Shown here piece by piece: positions 55,482 to 64,000 of a stretch of DNA of 64,000 nucleotides. Under the pieces are notes generated by a model, which was not told the DNA's origin, made no database searches, and saw only the letters and a list, made by a program, of their open reading frames with translations. Source of the stretch: Mycobacterium colombiense (lineage in GTDB: Bacteria; Actinomycetota; Actinomycetes; Mycobacteriales; Mycobacteriaceae); assembly GCF_001953985.1 (NCBI RefSeq), contig NZ_MBEI01000078.1:1-64000 (forward strand), written 5' to 3'. Within the stretch, counting starts at the first letter, position 1; each line of letters begins with the position of its first letter. Position numbers and translations under genes: made by a program.

Positions 55482-55815
55482 GGGGATCCTCTCTCGTCAC
55501 AGGTTTCCGCCGACGGCGGCGATGTGGTGTGCATTGGTTTTGCCCCGCCTCCTGCAGGGTGGCCGCGTTGTGCCGGATGGTGTCGGCGATGGTGTTGAGG
55601 GAGTGATAGAGCCGCAGCGACTCGGCGTTCCAGCGGTCCATCACATCTTTGAAGCGCACGGCCGCGAGCCCACCCCATGCCGAGGGCGGCACGCCATTCA
55701 TGCGGCCGACGAATGCCTGCAGCAGCGCCCTGATTTCCTCGTTGCGGGCGTCGGTGGTACCCGCCACCGACCGCATCAGGTCAAGGTCGGTGCTCAGTGT
55801 GTTCGTTACAGCCAT
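55459..55815 (-). CDS. esxU: EsxU, WXG100-family ESX-4 substrate, with an apparent C-terminal frameshift
   Basis: The partner of EsxT. It opens MAVTNTLSTDLDLMRSVAGT with WGG (SAWGGLAAVRF) at the hairpin turn. After LQEAGQNQ the frame changes to a basic, unrelated end (TPHRRRRRKPV). Removing one base near 55534-55535 restores HAHHIAAVGGNL and a stop at 55497. That gives 105 residues, the length I recall for M. tuberculosis EsxU. As read, the protein would be 118 residues with its C-terminal helix end and any export signal altered. Either the extra T is a base-calling error or the gene is damaged. Confidence 0.85.
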   Translation of the reverse strand: MAVTNTLSTDLDLMRSVAGTTDARNEEIRALLQAFVGRMNGVPPSAWGGLAAVRFKDVMDRWNAESLRLYHSLNTIADTIRHNAATLQEAGQNQCTPHRRRRRKPVTREDPRGPGAFL

Positions 55816-55858
55816 ACCAACTACGACCCCGGGGCGGGTCCTTCGGTTCCACCGAATT

Positions 55859-57100
55859 TCATTCGATCGCGCGAGCGGACCGCACCGCCTGCTCGCAGGC
55901 ATCGCGGATGGCGCCTTCGTCGCCCGCCCGGCTCTGGCAACCGATGCTGATCCGGACCGGGCCGTCCAGCAGCACCGTCCACCTCACGCGATGTCCCGGG
56001 CGCACCTCGCGATAAGTCACCGCCGGTCGGCCGGCGCTGGTCCCGGACGGGTTGAAGTCGACGAACACCCCGGGAGCCTCGGCATCGATCGCGCGCTTCA
56101 ACCGCTCGGCGGTGCCGCTCAGGGTCTCGCCGGCGACCGGCGATTGGGTGATGTGCAGGGCCAGCTCGGGATCCGTCGGCGAGGTGACCTGCACCCGCGC
56201 CGAGCCCGGTCCGCCGACCACCCGCTGCGACGACCACGTCGCCGGCACCGACAGCGCCACCCGGCCTTCCACCAGAAACGTTGTGGGCGCGGTTTCCACC
56301 GGCTTGCGCGCCACCTCACCGGATCGGTCCATCGTCACCGCGGTCGGCGCCGCCGCGGCCACCGCGATGGCGGCCGCCCCGACCCCGCTGAGCATCCGGC
56401 CGCGCGTGCGACCGGCACGGGCATGCGCGGTGCCGGCCGCCCGCGACGGCTGGGTGGCTGCCGGGTATGCCGACCGCGCGACGCGTGCCAGCCGAATGTC
56501 ATTGATCTCAAAGACTTCTGGGATGTCCTGCCCGACTCCACGCACGGCGTCGGCAATCAGCCCCGCCAGCGCCGGCGCACCCACCACACCGCGCGGCGTA
56601 TCGATCAGCACGGCTTCGGGCGCCATCGCCGCGACGACGCCCGCTACGTCGCGGGCGACGCAATGCGGCTCCGCCGTGCGCGGTATCCCTGTGACCTCCC
56701 CCGCGCCGATCGCCACCAGCCGCTCGGCGATTTCGACCACTACCGTCGCGTCCGGTGCGGCGCGGGACGCACGCATCAGCAGCGACGATCGCGTGTGCGT
56801 TTGACCGGCCACGGCGGCCGCGGCCGCACTCACCACGCCTACACGCGCCGCCGACCACCACGACGGGTGCACGACGATCGTTCCGTCGCGGTGGCCGCGG
56901 CTTGCCGAACGCAACGCGCCTTCCCACAGTGCATCGACGGTCACCGGCCGTTCCCCTACCAGCGCCACCCGGTCGTCGACCGCGTCCAGCGCCGCCCGAA
57001 CGATGTCGGCGATCTCGTCGTCGGCGACGGCGCTTGTGGCGCAACATAACCGCCGGATCGTGCCGGGCCCGGCTTCAACGATGGCGGGATGTTCACTCAC
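55859..57100 (-). CDS. Type VII secretion-associated protein (Rv3446c-like)
   Basis: A 413-residue ESX-4 locus protein. Residues ~1-190 resemble an actin/Hsp70-like N-terminal region (VVHPSWWSAARVGVVSAAAA). One hydrophobic segment at ~235-255 (GVGAAAIAVAAAAPTAVTM) probably spans the membrane. A conserved C-terminal domain follows (VALSVPATWSSQRVVGGPGS to GCQSRAGDEGAIRDACEQAV). Its role in the ESX-4 machine is unknown. It overlaps eccC4 by 4 bases and precedes esxU by 43 bases. Confidence 0.85.
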   Translation of the reverse strand: MSEHPAIVEAGPGTIRRLCCATSAVADDEIADIVRAALDAVDDRVALVGERPVTVDALWEGALRSASRGHRDGTIVVHPSWWSAARVGVVSAAAAAVAGQTHTRSSLLMRASRAAPDATVVVEIAERLVAIGAGEVTGIPRTAEPHCVARDVAGVVAAMAPEAVLIDTPRGVVGAPALAGLIADAVRGVGQDIPEVFEINDIRLARVARSAYPAATQPSRAAGTAHARAGRTRGRMLSGVGAAAIAVAAAAPTAVTMDRSGEVARKPVETAPTTFLVEGRVALSVPATWSSQRVVGGPGSARVQVTSPTDPELALHITQSPVAGETLSGTAERLKRAIDAEAPGVFVDFNPSGTSAGRPAVTYREVRPGHRVRWTVLLDGPVRISIGCQSRAGDEGAIRDACEQAVRSARAIE

Positions 57101-60100
57101 GGTGGGCTCCAGGCAACCTGGACAAGTTCGTCGTCACCGGTCCGAGTGATCAGGATGCCGCGTCCCGGCGGCAATCGCAGTGGCGCACCCGTACCGAACG
57201 ATGCGCCCTCTGCCGGGCATCCGCTCATCATCAGCGACGTGCAACCGAGGTCGCGCAGACTCGCCAGCAGTGGCTCGAACATCGCGCGCTCGAGCCCACC
57301 GCTGCGGCGTGCGATCACCAGATGCAACCCCAGATCCGCCGCGTACGGCAGGAATTCGACGATCGGCGCCAGCACATTGCCCGCCGGGCCGGCGACAAGG
57401 TCGTAGTCATCGACGATGACATGGTGGTCCGGTCCGGACCACCAGGAGCCACTGCGTAACTGGGCCTGGCTTGCGTCGGGCGGCGGCATCCGCGCCTGCA
57501 GAGACTCGAGCAGGTCGGGCAGCAACACGGCCAGGGCCGCGGGCGACATGGCGTAACCGCCGAGATGTTCCGACTCGACGACACCGAGCAGCGCGCGCCG
57601 GAAGTCGACGATCCACAGCCGGGCTTGGGTGGGCGTCTTGGTGCGGACGATCTCCCGGCATAGGGTCCGCAGGGTCGCGGTCTTTCCGCACTCGTTGTCG
57701 CCGAGCACGAGAAGATGGGAATGACGTTCGAAATCGAATGCGATTGGCCGCAGTCCGCGCTCGCCCAGGCCGAGCAGTATCCGCGTGTCCAACTCGGCGC
57801 CCGACCGGCGTAGCACGGTCTCGCGGTCGACGTGTATGGGCAGCAGCGGTATCGGCGGCGCGGCCGATTCACCGGCGGGCACCTCGGCGACGGGCAAGGC
57901 GATCACCATGTGCAGGCCCTCGTGGGAAAGACCCCGGCCCGGATTGTCACGAGGCACATGCCGCGCGGTCTTTCGATCGATTTCGGAGTCCGCGGGATCG
58001 CCCAGCCGCAACTCGATGCGTGTGCCGATCTGGTCTCTCAGCGAGGGCCGCACCTCGGCCCACCGCGACGCCGACAATGCTACGTGCACGCCGTACGAAA
58101 GCCCTTGCACCGCAAGCATGCTGATCGACTCTTCCAGAGTGCCGAATTCTTGACGCACGCTTGCCCAGCCGTCAATGACGAGGAACACGTCACCGAACGG
58201 ATCATCGGCTGCGTCGATGTCCCTGCGCCGCTTGCGGTATTGGACGATCGACGAGATGCCATGCTCTCGGAACAAAGCTTCACGGCGACGAACGACCGAC
58301 TCGCATTCGGCGACTATCCGGCCGACGAGACGAGGATCCGCTCGGCCGGCGACGGCACCCACATGCGGCAGCGTGCGCATCGTCGACAGCGCCCCACCGC
58401 CGAAATCCAGGCAGTAGAACTGCACCTGGCCAGGATCATGCGTGGCCGCCAGGGCGGTGATGAGCGTGCGCAACGCCGTCGACTTTCCCGATTGGGGTGC
58501 ACCGATGACCGCCAGATTGCCTGCGGCTCCGGACATGTCGACGATCAGCGGCGCCCGGCACTGATCGAGGGGCCGGTCGACGGTGCCGATGGGGACAACC
58601 AGGCCCCCCGGCGCGCATGCGACGTCGACCAGCACGGTGCGCAGCGCCGGCGCCGGCCCGAGCGGGGGCAGCCACACCCGATGCGCGGCTGGCCCCTGGC
58701 CCGATAGCCGGTCCAGCACAGCGCTCGAGATGGTCCGTTCGGCGGCCCCGCTGTCCTCGACGGCGCGGCTGACCGCCCCCGCGATCCGGGTGTCGAACAC
58801 GCGGACCGAACCCTCCCCCGCAGTGGCCGCGCGGGCCGGCGAATTCGTCGACAGCGGCGCCGACACCAGCGCCGCTTGGAAGCGAATCGGTTCGCCGCCG
58901 CCGATGCGCAAGAAGCCGGCGCCGGGGGTGCTCGGCAATCGATATGCCTCGAGGCTACCGAGTACGGTTTGGGATTCAGTGGCGGACAGCGTTTTCAGGC
59001 ACATCCGGTACGACAGGTGGGCTTCCAGTCCGCGCAGCCGTCCCTCATCGAGGCGCTGACTGGCCAGCAGCAGGTGCATGCCCAGCGACCGGCCGAGACG
59101 GCCGATCGCGACGAACATGTCGGCGAAATCCGGATGCTGGCTGAGCAGTTCGGAGAACTCATCGACGATGATGAACAGGGTGGGCAGCGGGGGCGACGAC
59201 GCCCCACCCTCGCGCGCCCGTTCGTAGGCCGCGACGCTGACGCAGCCCGCCGTCCGCAGCAGCTGCTGACGACGGTTAATCTCACCGGCCAGGGCATCGC
59301 GCATCCGGGCCACCAGCGGCGCATCGTCGGCCAGGTTGGTGATCACCGCGGCTACGTGTGGGGCCCGCGCATAATCAAGAAAGGTTGCGCCGCCTTTGAA
59401 GTCGACGAGCAGCAGGTTGAGCGTTTCCGGCGAGTTATGGGCCATCATGCCCAGTGCGATGGTGCGAAGCAGCTCCGACTTGCCCGACCCGGTGGCGCCG
59501 ACGCACAGCCCATGTGGACCCATCCCGTCCTCGGCCGGCTCTTTGATGTCGAGCTCGAGTGGAACACCATCTAGGGTGGTTCCGATCGGCACGCGGAGTC
59601 GGTCGCGGTGTCGTTGGCGACGCCACAAAGCGGCCGGGTCGAAGTGGTCCAGAACGGAAAGCCCGCTCAGCTCCGGCCAATTGGGGTCGGAGCTTCCCGA
59701 GCGGTCCGTGTTGGCGTGGTATACGGCCAGCCGGCGCGCGCATGTCAGCGCGTCGATGGAGGTCATCTGGTCTGGACGCCAGCTCGGTACCGTCAGTGCG
59801 GGCGTTCGAAATTTCAGCGACGCGCCCCCGCCGGTGCCGGCCCCGATAGTGGTTGCGCCGACTAACGGATCGGCCCCCTCGGAAAGCTCGGTGACCACGA
59901 CCAGTTGGGGACCTTGCACAGCGGCGAGTGCTCGCTGCGCCTGCGCGGTGCTCGAGTAGATCATCCGCACCGGACCCGCCTCGTCGACATCGACCGGATG
60001 TTGGTTGTGCGGAAGCCATTTGAGCCAATCCCAATGGCCACGATTCTCGTCGTCGACGGCGGCCGCGATCAGCATTCGGTCGGGCGCATGCAGCACGGCG

Positions 60101-60780
60101 AGTTGGCAGATAATGGCGCGCAATAATCCGCGTACCTCGCCCGGATCGCCGTCGATCGTCGCGGGCGTTCCCGCACGCACGTCGATCGTGACCGGGGCCT
60201 GGATCGTCGAATGCACCTGCAGGAAGCGCCGCAGTGCCGTGACGGTGACCGGATCGCGGAGCCCCTCCGACGGAAGCTGCGGGGCCACCAGGCGGCGGGC
60301 GAGTGGCTGGCTTCCCATGCCGATGCGGGCGAGGCCGAAGTCGGCGTCGGCTGGCCGCCGCTCCCACATTCGTGGGCCGCCGACCAGAGTCCACAGCGTG
60401 TCCGGATCGGGGTGCCGGTCGATCGACGACCGGCGCTGTGCCACAGCCATTTCGGACACGGACCGACTGAGGGTGCCGAGATAGTCGAGATATTGATCGC
60501 GGTCGGCATCGAGCCCGTCGCCTCGCCGACGAGCACGACCGGCCAGCCCCGTCACCACGGTCGAAACCAGCATCATCGCCGGCAGCGCCAGGAACGCGGG
60601 ATTGCGGGCCACGCCAGTCCCCGCAGAGAACACGGCCGCCATGGTGCCCATGCACACCAGCGAGAGCGCAACCGGGAGCAACCGTGACAGCGCTCCCAGC
60701 GATACCGGCGACGGCAGCTCGGGCGGAGCGTCGACAATGATGTCCCCGCCCGGCGCCGCAGGCATCAAAGCATGCGTCAT
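57097..60780 (-). CDS. eccC4: EccC4, ESX-4 FtsK/SpoIIIE-type motor ATPase
   Basis: A 1227-residue membrane-anchored ATPase. Two TM helices lie within ~33-80, then three P-loop domains. Walker A1 is GATGSGKSE (428-436) with Walker B FIIVDEF (~536-542). Walker A2 is GAPQSGKST (760-768) with Walker B FLVIDGW, which lacks the catalytic Glu. Walker A3 is GDNECGKTA (1027-1035) with VIVDDYD. The first domain is thus the likely active motor and the others substrate-binding/regulatory, as known for EccC. It is a single polypeptide, as in other ESX-4 loci. It starts 126 bases from the divergent eccD4. Confidence 0.95.
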   Translation of the reverse strand: MTHALMPAAPGGDIIVDAPPELPSPVSLGALSRLLPVALSLVCMGTMAAVFSAGTGVARNPAFLALPAMMLVSTVVTGLAGRARRRGDGLDADRDQYLDYLGTLSRSVSEMAVAQRRSSIDRHPDPDTLWTLVGGPRMWERRPADADFGLARIGMGSQPLARRLVAPQLPSEGLRDPVTVTALRRFLQVHSTIQAPVTIDVRAGTPATIDGDPGEVRGLLRAIICQLAVLHAPDRMLIAAAVDDENRGHWDWLKWLPHNQHPVDVDEAGPVRMIYSSTAQAQRALAAVQGPQLVVVTELSEGADPLVGATTIGAGTGGGASLKFRTPALTVPSWRPDQMTSIDALTCARRLAVYHANTDRSGSSDPNWPELSGLSVLDHFDPAALWRRQRHRDRLRVPIGTTLDGVPLELDIKEPAEDGMGPHGLCVGATGSGKSELLRTIALGMMAHNSPETLNLLLVDFKGGATFLDYARAPHVAAVITNLADDAPLVARMRDALAGEINRRQQLLRTAGCVSVAAYERAREGGASSPPLPTLFIIVDEFSELLSQHPDFADMFVAIGRLGRSLGMHLLLASQRLDEGRLRGLEAHLSYRMCLKTLSATESQTVLGSLEAYRLPSTPGAGFLRIGGGEPIRFQAALVSAPLSTNSPARAATAGEGSVRVFDTRIAGAVSRAVEDSGAAERTISSAVLDRLSGQGPAAHRVWLPPLGPAPALRTVLVDVACAPGGLVVPIGTVDRPLDQCRAPLIVDMSGAAGNLAVIGAPQSGKSTALRTLITALAATHDPGQVQFYCLDFGGGALSTMRTLPHVGAVAGRADPRLVGRIVAECESVVRRREALFREHGISSIVQYRKRRRDIDAADDPFGDVFLVIDGWASVRQEFGTLEESISMLAVQGLSYGVHVALSASRWAEVRPSLRDQIGTRIELRLGDPADSEIDRKTARHVPRDNPGRGLSHEGLHMVIALPVAEVPAGESAAPPIPLLPIHVDRETVLRRSGAELDTRILLGLGERGLRPIAFDFERHSHLLVLGDNECGKTATLRTLCREIVRTKTPTQARLWIVDFRRALLGVVESEHLGGYAMSPAALAVLLPDLLESLQARMPPPDASQAQLRSGSWWSGPDHHVIVDDYDLVAGPAGNVLAPIVEFLPYAADLGLHLVIARRSGGLERAMFEPLLASLRDLGCTSLMMSGCPAEGASFGTGAPLRLPPGRGILITRTGDDELVQVAWSPP

Positions 60781-60906
60781 CTCATACCTCCCGGTCCGAC
60801 GACGTTAAGTAGCACCGAAATCGGCGACAAGTCACCTGTGCACAATTGGATACCGGGCTGCGTAGACCCGGCTATCTTCTTGGTAATTCGACCGAAGGGT
60901 TCGCTG

Positions 60907-62280
60907 TTGCCTGCATCCGATACCGGGCTGCGGCGCGTCACAGTGCATTGGGGCACCGCGGCCGTCGACGTCACCCTGCCCGCGGGAATCCCTGTCGCTG
61001 CGCTGATTCCGGCGGTTGTCGACATCCTCGGGGTTGACCACCCTGACCACGAGGCCTTGCGCTACCGCCTATCGGCACCCGGCGCATCCGGGCTGGATCC
61101 GTCAATGACGCTGGCGCAGCAGGATATCGGAGATGGCGCCATCCTGGTGCTGAGCCGGCGCAGCGCCCCATTGCCCGCGCCACGCTACTTCGATGTGGCG
61201 GAGGCCGTGTCGGCCACCCTCCACACGGCGACTACGCCCGGCAGCGGCGCTTCACGTGCAGGCGCTGCCCGACTCATCGGCGCGGCGGCGGCAATGCTGT
61301 TCGCCGCCGTCGGAGGACTGCTGATCGTGCGCAACGCGTTCGGCAGTAACGCTGACCGAGATGTCACCGCGCTGGTGTCGGCGGGCGCCCTGGCCCTCGG
61401 GCTGGCGGCCATCGCGCACCGCGGCTATCGAGATTCGACCGCCGGCCTGGCTATGGGCCTGATCGCCACGGCGTTCGCGGCGGTTGCGGGGTTTGTAGCG
61501 GTGCCCGGCGCGCCGGGCGCCCCCAATGTGTTGCTCGCCGCAGCGGTGGCCGGCGTCGCCGCGGTTGTCGCAATGCGCGTATCGGGTTGCGGTGTGATCA
61601 CATTGACCGCGGTGGCGGGCTGCGCCGTGGTCATCGCTCTGGCGGGGCTGGTCGGTGTGGTCACCGCCGCTCCGCTGCGCGTCGTCGCTTCGGCGGCCGC
61701 GCTGGTATCCGTTGGCCTGCTTCCCGTGGCGGCCCGCGCATCGATCGCGCTGGGCGGACTGTCGCCCCGGCTGGAGACGTCGGACGCGGCGGAGATCGAA
61801 CTGCGCGACGCGGGCACACGTTCCCAGGCGGTCCGCGCCGAGCGGTGGCTGACCAGTCTGCTCGCCGGATTGTCGGTGTCGGCCACGGTGGGGGCGATCG
61901 TCACCGTGCTTGCCGGCGCACCGCGCCTGTCGTGCACCGCGTTCGGCACGCTCGCCGGCGCGCTTCTGCTGCTGCGTTCGCGGTGCGCCGACGTCAGAAG
62001 AATGCTGGTGCTCGCGGTCGGCGGAATCGCGGTCGCCGCAACGACCTTCGGTGTTTTCGCCTCGCGCGAAACGGTGTCTGGACCCTGGATCGCCGCGGTG
62101 ACGACACTGGCGGTCACCGTGGCGATGTACCTCGGCTTCATCGGCCCCGCGCGACCCGCCTCGACCGTCCTGCGCCGGGGCGCGGGACTGCTGGAGTGGC
62201 TGGCGCTGGCCGCCATGGTTCCGTTGACCTGCTGGATATGTGGACTCTATGGTGCGGTCCGGGGGTTGAACCTCGCATGA
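60907..62280 (+). CDS. eccD4: EccD4, ESX-4 membrane channel component
   Basis: A 457-residue protein with an N-terminal ubiquitin-like domain (RRVTVHWGTAAVDVTLPAG to ILVLSRR, to about residue 85), then about 11 TM helices of the EccD type. TTG 60907 gives (M)PASDTGLRRV, aligning with the homologue, and has GAAGGG eight bases upstream. The longer open frame from 60772 would put unrelated residues first and run into the eccC4 start. It overlaps mycP4 by 4 bases. Confidence 0.92.
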   Translation: MPASDTGLRRVTVHWGTAAVDVTLPAGIPVAALIPAVVDILGVDHPDHEALRYRLSAPGASGLDPSMTLAQQDIGDGAILVLSRRSAPLPAPRYFDVAEAVSATLHTATTPGSGASRAGAARLIGAAAAMLFAAVGGLLIVRNAFGSNADRDVTALVSAGALALGLAAIAHRGYRDSTAGLAMGLIATAFAAVAGFVAVPGAPGAPNVLLAAAVAGVAAVVAMRVSGCGVITLTAVAGCAVVIALAGLVGVVTAAPLRVVASAAALVSVGLLPVAARASIALGGLSPRLETSDAAEIELRDAGTRSQAVRAERWLTSLLAGLSVSATVGAIVTVLAGAPRLSCTAFGTLAGALLLLRSRCADVRRMLVLAVGGIAVAATTFGVFASRETVSGPWIAAVTTLAVTVAMYLGFIGPARPASTVLRRGAGLLEWLALAAMVPLTCWICGLYGAVRGLNLA

Positions 62281-63590
62281 TGAGCGCACGCGCCGGCCGC
62301 GTGTTGGCGGTGTCGGTGCTGACGCTGACTTCGGCGTTCGGAGCGCCGACGGCGCAGGCGTTTTCGCCGCCGGACGTCGACGACAAGTGGTTGCCGCAAC
62401 CCGCCTTGCCGGCGTCCCCGTGGCCAACCGTGCAACGTGAGATCTGCACGCCGATGACGGTCGACGCGGGGCCGGGCCGCAACCAGCGAACGGGCCTGGG
62501 CGACCTGTCGGCGGTCTGGCAACTCAGCCGCGGCGCCGGACAACGGGTCGCGGTCGTCGACACCGGGATCTCACGACACCGTCGGCTGCCCGATGTGGTG
62601 CCCGGCGGCGACTACGTGTCCACCGGTGACGGGACGCAGGATTGCGACGCGCACGGCACGCTGGTGGCCGGAATCATCGCGGCCACAGTCGATTCCAAGA
62701 CCGACGGTTTCAGCGGGGTCGCGCCGGAGGCCACGCTGATCAGCATTCGTCAGTCCAGCGCCAAGTTCGCCCCTGCCGGCGACCGGTCCCGCCTCGGCGT
62801 CGGTGACGTCGACACGCTGGCGAAGGCCGTTCGGACGGCCGCCGATCTGGGAGCCTCGGTGATCAACATTTCGTCGGTTGCGTGCGCCCCGGTGGCTTCG
62901 GCGCTCGACGACCGCGCGCTGGGTGCGGCGCTGGCCTACGCCGTCGACGTCAAAAATGCCGTCATCGTGGCCGCGGCCGGCAATACCGCTGGCACCGGTC
63001 AGTGCCCACCGCAGCGGGCCGACGCGACGTGGCAGACCATCACGGTCGCCGTCAGCCCCGCGTGGTACGACGACTATGTCCTGACGGTCGGCTCGGTGAA
63101 TGCCCATGGCGCGCCATCGCCATTCACCCTTGCCGGCCCCTGGGTGGATGTCGCCGCGCCCGGTGAGGCGGTGTCGTCGCTCGCGACGGAACCGGTATCC
63201 GGCACAAGCTATGCCGCCCCGGTGGTCAGCGGACTGGCCGCGCTGATCCGGGCCCGCTTCCCGGCCCTGACCGCCCGACAGGTGATGCAGCGCATCGAGA
63301 CGACGGCACATCATCCACCCGCCGGATGGGATCCCCTCGTCGGCAACGGCACCATCGACCCGCTCGCCGCGGTCAGCACCGGCACAAGTCCGGCCGCCGA
63401 CAACCGCGTCCCACCACCGGCACCGGTGCCGATCGCCACGTCGCCGCCGATCCCGCCGCGCGATTCGCGCGCCCGCGACACCGCGCTCCGGGGTGCCGCT
63501 ATGTGCCTGGCCGCGTTGACCGTCACTCTGGCGACCGCGGCAATAAGATGTCGCTCACGGCGAGCGCGCGACCACATCCCGGGCGATTGA
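62277..63590 (+). CDS. mycP4: MycP4, mycosin subtilisin-like protease of ESX-4
   Basis: A 437-residue membrane-anchored serine protease. A signal peptide (about 1-28, VLTLTSAFGAPTAQA) is followed by the catalytic domain with Asp95 (VAVVDTGIS), His126 (DAHGTLVAG) and Ser311 (SGTSYAAPV), and the oxyanion Asn in AAAGNT. A proline-rich linker and one C-terminal TM helix (MCLAALTVTLATAAIRC) follow. Mycosins stabilise the ESX pore. The ATG overlaps the eccD4 stop; a second ATG follows directly. Confidence 0.95.
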   Translation: MMSARAGRVLAVSVLTLTSAFGAPTAQAFSPPDVDDKWLPQPALPASPWPTVQREICTPMTVDAGPGRNQRTGLGDLSAVWQLSRGAGQRVAVVDTGISRHRRLPDVVPGGDYVSTGDGTQDCDAHGTLVAGIIAATVDSKTDGFSGVAPEATLISIRQSSAKFAPAGDRSRLGVGDVDTLAKAVRTAADLGASVINISSVACAPVASALDDRALGAALAYAVDVKNAVIVAAAGNTAGTGQCPPQRADATWQTITVAVSPAWYDDYVLTVGSVNAHGAPSPFTLAGPWVDVAAPGEAVSSLATEPVSGTSYAAPVVSGLAALIRARFPALTARQVMQRIETTAHHPPAGWDPLVGNGTIDPLAAVSTGTSPAADNRVPPPAPVPIATSPPIPPRDSRARDTALRGAAMCLAALTVTLATAAIRCRSRRARDHIPGD

Positions 63591-64000
63591 GGCGTTCTGC
63601 CGGCTCAACTCCGGCCCGGCCGGCAACAGCGTGAGAAGCGGCCACGGTGCCAGGCCCGCATCGCCAAGGCCGAGATCGCGCGCGGCGTCGTCGTCATGAA
63701 TGGCGAACCGGACCCCGGTGTCGGCGATCAGGTAGCGGGTGCCGGCCTCGTCGCCCGCCCGCACGTACGCGCTTGCGCCGGGCGGCACGTACACGGCGTC
63801 CAACCCGGGACCGTCGCCGTCGGCCTGCGCCAATGCCACCGGTGCCCGACCGGACGGGATGGGGAGCCCGACGTCCAGGAACGCGACGGCGGTTTTCGCC
63901 TCCTCCCAGCCGGCGCACAACGTGCCGGCGGACTGGGAGAGCGCTGGCGCCCGGTCGGGAAAGAGGGCAACCGGCAGCTCGGCGACGACGGGAGCGGCCC
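63555..64000 (-). CDS. eccB4: EccB4, ESX-4 core component (C-terminal part; gene continues beyond window)
   Basis: The last ~148 codons of an EccB protein, open to the window edge. LSQSAGTLCAGWEE is the conserved Cys-containing segment of EccB's periplasmic repeats. Then VYVPPGASAYVRA, RYLIADTGVRFAI and WPLLTLLPAGPELSR, the typical EccB end, follow. An internal ATG at 63920 is not the start. The 3' end overlaps mycP4 by 36 bases in convergent orientation. Confidence 0.9.
   Translation of the reverse strand, partial: AAPVVAELPVALFPDRAPALSQSAGTLCAGWEEAKTAVAFLDVGLPIPSGRAPVALAQADGDGPGLDAVYVPPGASAYVRAGDEAGTRYLIADTGVRFAIHDDDAARDLGLGDAGLAPWPLLTLLPAGPELSRQNASIARDVVARSP

Overview
The window is high-GC actinobacterial DNA and is almost certainly from a slow-growing Mycobacterium, plausibly a member of or relative of the M. 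avium complex. The evidence is gene content and order. From left to right it carries imuA', guaA, an HAD/GH65 pair, choD, guaB3-guaB2, rsdA-sigD, whiB3, groEL1-groES, the tsaD-rimI-tsaB-tsaE cluster, alr, gadB, nnr, glmS, glmM, rpsI-rplM and the whole visible part of the ESX-4 locus. This is the order I recall for M. tuberculosis Rv3395c to Rv3450c. PPE, WhiB, EsxT/U and MycP proteins are specific to mycobacteria and close relatives. Names given as Rv homologues come from recall, not from a search.

Layout. 1-2.4 kb: the SOS gene imuA' (cut by the window edge, with a LexA box) and guaA. 2.4-8.0 kb: an accessory module made of an HxlR regulator divergent from an overlapping MFS/NmrA-like/methyltransferase/methyltransferase operon, followed by a decayed alpha/beta-hydrolase gene. 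8.0-9.8 kb: a PPE-PPW gene with a histidine-rich segment behind a Zur-like palindrome. 10-22.7 kb: conserved backbone (sugar phosphorylase pair, a TetR regulator with two perfect operators next to an alkyl-sulfatase-type dioxygenase, choD, guaB3/guaB2, the sigma D system, whiB3).

22.8-33.4 kb is an insertion relative to M. tuberculosis, where whiB3 and groEL1 are neighbours. It holds a Rieske/hemerythrin pair, a SodC-like lipoprotein that has lost copper ligands, a RidA/hydroxylaminobenzene-mutase-like/FAD-hydroxylase cluster, an SDR, and three paralogous membrane adenylate cyclases. The third cyclase ends in a histidine-rich tail that matches the tail of the neighbouring GroEL1 in DNA and reading frame. 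I consider this the most unusual feature of the window.

33.5-54.9 kb: chaperonin operon with a CIRCE element, tRNA t6A synthesis genes, cell-wall precursor genes (alr, glmS, glmM), a candidate ESX-4 substrate pair, and ribosomal protein genes. 55.2-64 kb: ESX-4 (esxT, esxU with an apparent frameshift, an Rv3446c-like gene, eccC4, eccD4, mycP4, and eccB4 cut by the edge).

A theme across the window is histidine-rich segments in four unrelated proteins: the PPE protein, RsdA, cyclase 3 and GroEL1. No tRNA, rRNA, CRISPR array or intact insertion sequence was seen.
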